64,000 bases of DNA. Origin: CALGSZ01 sp042408955. GTDB lineage: Bacteria; Chloroflexota; Chloroflexia; Thermomicrobiales; UBA6265. This document shows positions 60,986 through 64,000 of the stretch, piece after piece. The DNA lies in the NCBI GenBank assembly GCA_042408955.1, contig JBHOQQ010000172.1, positions 28,372 to 92,371 of the forward strand. Direction: 5' to 3'. Every line of letters starts with the position of its first letter. Position 1 is the stretch's first letter. The notes under the pieces were generated by a model. It was given only the letters and a program-made list of their open reading frames with translations, was not told the origin of the DNA and did no database searches. Made by a program: the position numbers and the translations under genes.

Positions 60986-61014
60986 TTGTGAAATACGCAA
61001 GATGTTGCTAGGAT
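60986..61014 (+). promoter_or_regulatory. Promoter of the LPSTG surface protein gene
   Basis: TTGTGA (60986-60991), 17-bp spacer, TAGGAT (61009-61014), with an AT-rich upstream stretch that could act as an UP element. Confidence 0.5.
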
Positions 61015-61228
61015 GCGAGTGACAGGCTGTGATGTCCCACGATAGGAGACCCGGGAAATAGAAGCGTTCATGCGAGCGAGCCGGCGAGAGCTTCGGTCAC
61101 GTGCAGGCGCGAACACAAGCGGCCGGAGCGACAACTCTGCGGTGTACTGAACAACGACGAGTGCACGGCGATCACCGGGGCCATCTAGAAGTGAGCAGTG
61201 AGCCGGGACCGCACAACCGCGCCGCTCG

Positions 61229-61247
61229 CCGGAGATGGGATCTCCGG
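61229..61247 (+). promoter_or_regulatory. Leader hairpin immediately before the ribosome binding site
   Basis: CCGGAGAT-GGG-ATCTCCGG, 8 perfect base pairs with a 3-nt loop, ends 4 bp before GAGGAGGG, the ribosome binding site of the next gene. It could protect the message 5' end or modulate initiation. Confidence 0.5.
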
Positions 61248-61265
61248 GGCTGAGGAGGGAAGGAC

Positions 61266-63467
61266 ATGACGAGTCGAGCGAGGTTCGGCCGGTGGGCTGC
61301 CATTGTGCTACTCGTTCTGGCGATCGTCACCCCGCTGCGCCTTGACGATTCTGGCCGGGTGGTCGCGGAAGTGCTTGGTCCCGATACGACCGTGGAAGCG
61401 TCTCAATCAACCGATGCCGGCCAAGCAATCTGCGATAGCGTATCCGAAGCGACACCAGAGCCCGAGGCCACAACGTTAGAGCAACCTGATACCGAGACCA
61501 CCGAGACCTCCGAGACCGATGGCAGCGGAGGTGAGGCCCTGCCGGGCGAGCCCGTGGATTGCTCAGAAGCTGGCGGTGACGAGGGATCGGTGCCGGGCGA
61601 TGATGCAGGCACCGGCGAAACCATTGTGCCGGCAGCCACGAGTGATGAGGGTGATGCCACCGCGCCGCCTGAAGAATCGGTCGATCAACCCACCGCTGAG
61701 CCTACGGAGGTGAGTCAAGACGACGAGCCGGTTACCATCGCGGAGGAGACTCCCAGCACTGAGGATACGACGCAAGCGACTGGAGAAGGCACGCCAACCG
61801 CCGAGGAGGGCGCGCCAACTGCCGATGAAGCCACGCCAATCGCGGGCGAAGGTGCACAAGCCGGAGAAGAGATTGCGCTGGTGCACATCCCCGTCGTGGT
61901 CTTTGTGTGCACGGCTGACCCGGGACCGGGCGACCCCGCGACGTCGGGCTTCTGCGCCGGTGCTGATGGTGTCGAAATCGCCTATTCGATCGACGGTGTC
62001 CCGGCGGCGCCCGTCACAACAACCGGGGGTGGGTCAGCCGTCTTGGAGGTGCCAGAAGGCGCGGCGGTCTTCGTGCACGAGGCGGTGCCAGCCGGTTACC
62101 TGCCAGTTGGCGATGGTACTGCGTGGATCGCCAGCGCCGCCGATGGCAATGCGGTGACCTTCGTCAATATTATTGAAGCGCTCCTGGGCCGCTTACAGCT
62201 CGTCAATGGCTCATGTCCAACGTCGGGGGATGCGCGCACCGAGTTTCGTGTGCTTGGCCCGCATGCGATCAGCGCGGCGGCGACACCGGTTTGCAGCCCA
62301 ACGGCGCAGGCGGTGTTCACGATCACGGGCGATACGCTGCCGCCGAGCGGCATTCAGGCTGTGACCGACGACAACGGCGTCTGGCGCGGATATCTGACCG
62401 CGGGCGACTACACGGTGACCGACGATTCCGGAGCGTCGGAGACGGTCACAGTCGAGGCGGATGAGTTGACGGTTGTCATCGTAATTGACTACTTCGAGCC
62501 TCCGACTGGCACGCTCGTTATTCAAAAGTGGTGGTGCACCGAGGGAGAGGCGGAAGGAACGGAGATCCTCATTGATGGCGATGCCAGTGGTCCGGGATGT
62601 GCGCTCACCGACGCGCAAATCGCGTTGAGCGAGGTCGGGAATCCAGGATCATCGAGCTCCATCAGCTTCGGCCTGGGCCCTGATGGCGAGGCGACGATGG
62701 CGCTCCCAGAGGGCACGTATCTCCTCACTGACGTGAGCTCATCAGCAAGCGCACAGGTGGAGGTGCGGGCGGGTCGTACCACACGGGCGAGCGTACGGAC
62801 GATTGCGCTCTATGGCACGCTGGTGGTTCGTCATTTCTGGTGCGCCGATCCGGAGTCGAATAGTGAGGATGCGAGCGATCCGAGCTACTGGGAGGCCGAG
62901 TGCGATCCCGCAGGTGGGGTGTCCGTCACCTTATTCGACGCGGGCGGATCACCGCTTGATACCAAGCAGGCCACGGGTGGCGGCGTCGTGACGTGGAGCG
63001 GGCTCACGCCCGGAACCTACACGGTCGACACCGAGAATGGCATCTGTGCAGCGTTTGTTGATGGCGTTGACGCGCGCGCCGGCGTTGAGATCGTGGCTGG
63101 CAGCACGACGATGGCAAGCTTGTACTCCTGCGCGTCGCCGAATTCGACTGGCGGCGGTGGAAACGATGGCGATGGTACCGGCGGGACTGGTGACAACGGG
63201 GGGAACACCGGCGGCGACAACGGCAATGGTGGAGGTGATGGCACGCAAGGTCCGCCGGAAGCGAATGACGGTGGAACTGGCGGAAGCGATACAGGCACGG
63301 ACGGCGACGAGGTGGCTGGGGTGACTACCCTGCCATCGACTGGGTCTGGACCGTCGCACCCACAGGAGCTGCCGCTGATCGCGGTCGTGATCGGTGTTGC
63401 TCTGGGTGGAGCGCTGGCCATCACCGGGAGGAGATACGGCAGGCTCGGGCTCCAGCGGCCTCGGTAG
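61266..63467 (+). CDS. LPxTG-anchored surface protein with prealbumin/SpaA-like domains
   Basis: A 733-residue exported wall protein. Signal region FGRWAAIVLLVLAIVTPLRL. Residues 40-200 are a Thr/Glu/Pro-rich acidic spacer. Then come about four beta-sandwich domains with repeated features: VPEGAAVFVHEAVPAGYLP (E-box-like, as in SpaA pilin domains), LTAGDYTVTDDSGASETVTV, LPEGTYLLTDVSSSASAQVEV and LTPGTYTVDTENG, with scattered Cys pairs. A Gly/Asn-rich linker leads to LPSTG, a membrane helix (LPLIAVVIGVALGGALAI) and a basic tail. ATG 61266 follows GAGGAGGG. It is probably an adhesin or minor pilus-like component partnering the giant wall protein. Confidence 0.88.
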   Translation: MTSRARFGRWAAIVLLVLAIVTPLRLDDSGRVVAEVLGPDTTVEASQSTDAGQAICDSVSEATPEPEATTLEQPDTETTETSETDGSGGEALPGEPVDCSEAGGDEGSVPGDDAGTGETIVPAATSDEGDATAPPEESVDQPTAEPTEVSQDDEPVTIAEETPSTEDTTQATGEGTPTAEEGAPTADEATPIAGEGAQAGEEIALVHIPVVVFVCTADPGPGDPATSGFCAGADGVEIAYSIDGVPAAPVTTTGGGSAVLEVPEGAAVFVHEAVPAGYLPVGDGTAWIASAADGNAVTFVNIIEALLGRLQLVNGSCPTSGDARTEFRVLGPHAISAAATPVCSPTAQAVFTITGDTLPPSGIQAVTDDNGVWRGYLTAGDYTVTDDSGASETVTVEADELTVVIVIDYFEPPTGTLVIQKWWCTEGEAEGTEILIDGDASGPGCALTDAQIALSEVGNPGSSSSISFGLGPDGEATMALPEGTYLLTDVSSSASAQVEVRAGRTTRASVRTIALYGTLVVRHFWCADPESNSEDASDPSYWEAECDPAGGVSVTLFDAGGSPLDTKQATGGGVVTWSGLTPGTYTVDTENGICAAFVDGVDARAGVEIVAGSTTMASLYSCASPNSTGGGGNDGDGTGGTGDNGGNTGGDNGNGGGDGTQGPPEANDGGTGGSDTGTDGDEVAGVTTLPSTGSGPSHPQELPLIAVVIGVALGGALAITGRRYGRLGLQRPR

Positions 63468-63725
63468 GCGACTGCTACCAGACGCAAGATCTGACCTGGC
63501 AAGGATACGGCCAACGGCAACCGAGTGTCTGCAACGGCGGTAGGCGCGTTGCTGCAGGTCTGCTCGTGGTCTGCTGGTGGTGGGGCTTGCCAGCGTATCC
63601 AGCGTCGCTGACTGCTGCTTGGCCGTGTCTCCCGACCACTCTGCATGGCCTACCAATCCATGAGCCATAGGATGTACCCGGCAGCGTGGTCTTCCTGGCC
63701 AAGGCGAAGTATCATTGAAACAGGC

Positions 63726-63743
63726 GAACACCCGAAGGTGTTC
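63726..63743 (+). other. Small hairpin upstream of tRNA-Lys
   Basis: GAACACC-CGAA-GGTGTTC, 7 bp with a GNRA-like tetraloop, 19 bp before the tRNA. A weak TATCAT box is at 63710-63715. It may be the terminator of the upstream gene or part of the tRNA precursor leader. Confidence 0.35.
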
Positions 63744-63762
63744 ATCCTCTCCATGCCGGAGC

Positions 63763-63835
63763 GACCCCGTAGCTCAATCGGCAGAGCAGCGGACTTTTAA
63801 TCCGTTGGTTCTGGGTTCGAGTCCCAGCGGGGTCA
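63763..63835 (+). tRNA. tRNA-Lys (anticodon TTT)
   Basis: A 73-nt cloverleaf: acceptor GACCCCG/CGGGGTC with discriminator A, D arm GCTC/GAGC, anticodon stem GCGGA/TCCGT with loop CTTTTAA (anticodon TTT), T arm CTGGG/CCCAG with TTCGAGT loop. CCA is not encoded (ACCG follows). It reads both Lys codons AAA and AAG. Confidence 0.95.
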
Positions 63836-63890
63836 CCGAGAGATGTCGCGAGCAACGGTCACGCTTGCGCCGTGTATGCCCTCATCGATT

Positions 63891-63913
63891 GGTGAACGAA
63901 CGGAGCGTTCACC
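63891..63913 (+). terminator. Hairpin downstream of tRNA-Lys
   Basis: GGTGAACG and CGTTCACC form a perfect 8-bp stem with a 7-nt loop, 56 bp past the tRNA. No T run follows. I see nothing else in the last bases of the window. Confidence 0.4.
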
Positions 63914-64000
63914 GTGTCACACCCCGGCACCCTCCCCACCCCTTCTGCAAATCCGCCACCCTGCACTCCACCGGTTAGGGCTCACTGCCCCACGATTCCT

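Larger units (their letters stand above)
60764..61265. other. Intergenic region between the two LPxTG genes (502 bp)
   Basis: Contains the terminators of the giant gene, a 15-bp palindrome, a promoter, and a leader of about 245 nt for the next gene that ends in a hairpin before the ribosome binding site. The segment around 60955-61000 is markedly AT-richer than its surroundings. No gene seen. Confidence 0.6.

Overview
The window is GC-rich, densely packed bacterial chromosome with many GTG starts, purine-rich ribosome binding sites and sigma-70-like promoters. Gene content (many solute-binding ABC transporters, Tat-exported proteins, an F420-type PPOX oxidoreductase, a Pho-type phosphatase, LPxTG-anchored surface proteins) suggests a Gram-positive-like, monoderm member of the Chloroflexota, most likely class Thermomicrobia. 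This is inferred from protein flavour; no rRNA or other phylogenetic marker is present.

Layout. 1-2452: the end of an OmpR/PhoB-type response regulator followed by its PhoR-like histidine kinase, converging on a peptide ABC transporter (4491-6209 binding protein, then two permeases, all minus strand; no ATPase genes here). 6581-17364: a secreted membrane-anchored protein, a large sensor kinase, an aminotransferase, a ferredoxin-NADP reductase, a URO-D-family protein, an MFS transporter, trpS with a structured leader, and an HxlR regulator. 17561-21628: a CrtI-like oxidoreductase, a D-aminopeptidase and a secreted low-complexity protein. 22144-25522: a complete polar amino acid ABC transporter. 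25714-31334: a SelA-like PLP enzyme, a small secreted protein, a PhoX phosphatase with a PHO-box-like promoter, a nitroreductase and a DUF3386-like protein.

31618-42343 is a plus-strand iron island: a heme-type ABC transporter (binding protein, permease, ATPase), an EfeO-like protein with an FTR1/EfeU permease, and an Fbp-type ferric ABC transporter (binding protein, permease, ATPase). tsaE overlaps its last gene. An intergenic region rich in dispersed repeats follows.

45394-63467 is the most unusual part: a cell-surface locus. It has two paralogous giant glycine-rich proteins (1326 and about 2156 residues, resembling mycobacterial PGRS sequences in composition but not in domain architecture), three secreted proteins between them (beta-propeller-like, small exported, double-cupin plus SH3), and a prealbumin/SpaA-like surface protein. 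The second giant and the last protein end in LPxTG sortase signals (LPNTG and LPSTG). The larger giant is built from about 320-residue super-repeats, most with a single cysteine pair, and ends in four 12-residue CxxxC repeats just before its anchor. No sortase gene is in the window. A tRNA-Lys(TTT) closes it.

Regulation visible in sequence: several sigma-70-like promoters, some of which decide start codons; a PHO-box-like direct repeat at phoX, consistent with the PhoB/PhoR-like pair at the left edge; palindromic operator candidates; and structured RNA leaders at trpS and near 53.4 kb. Intergenic regions at 20.1, 22.0 and 42.9-43.3 kb share two families of dispersed repeats.
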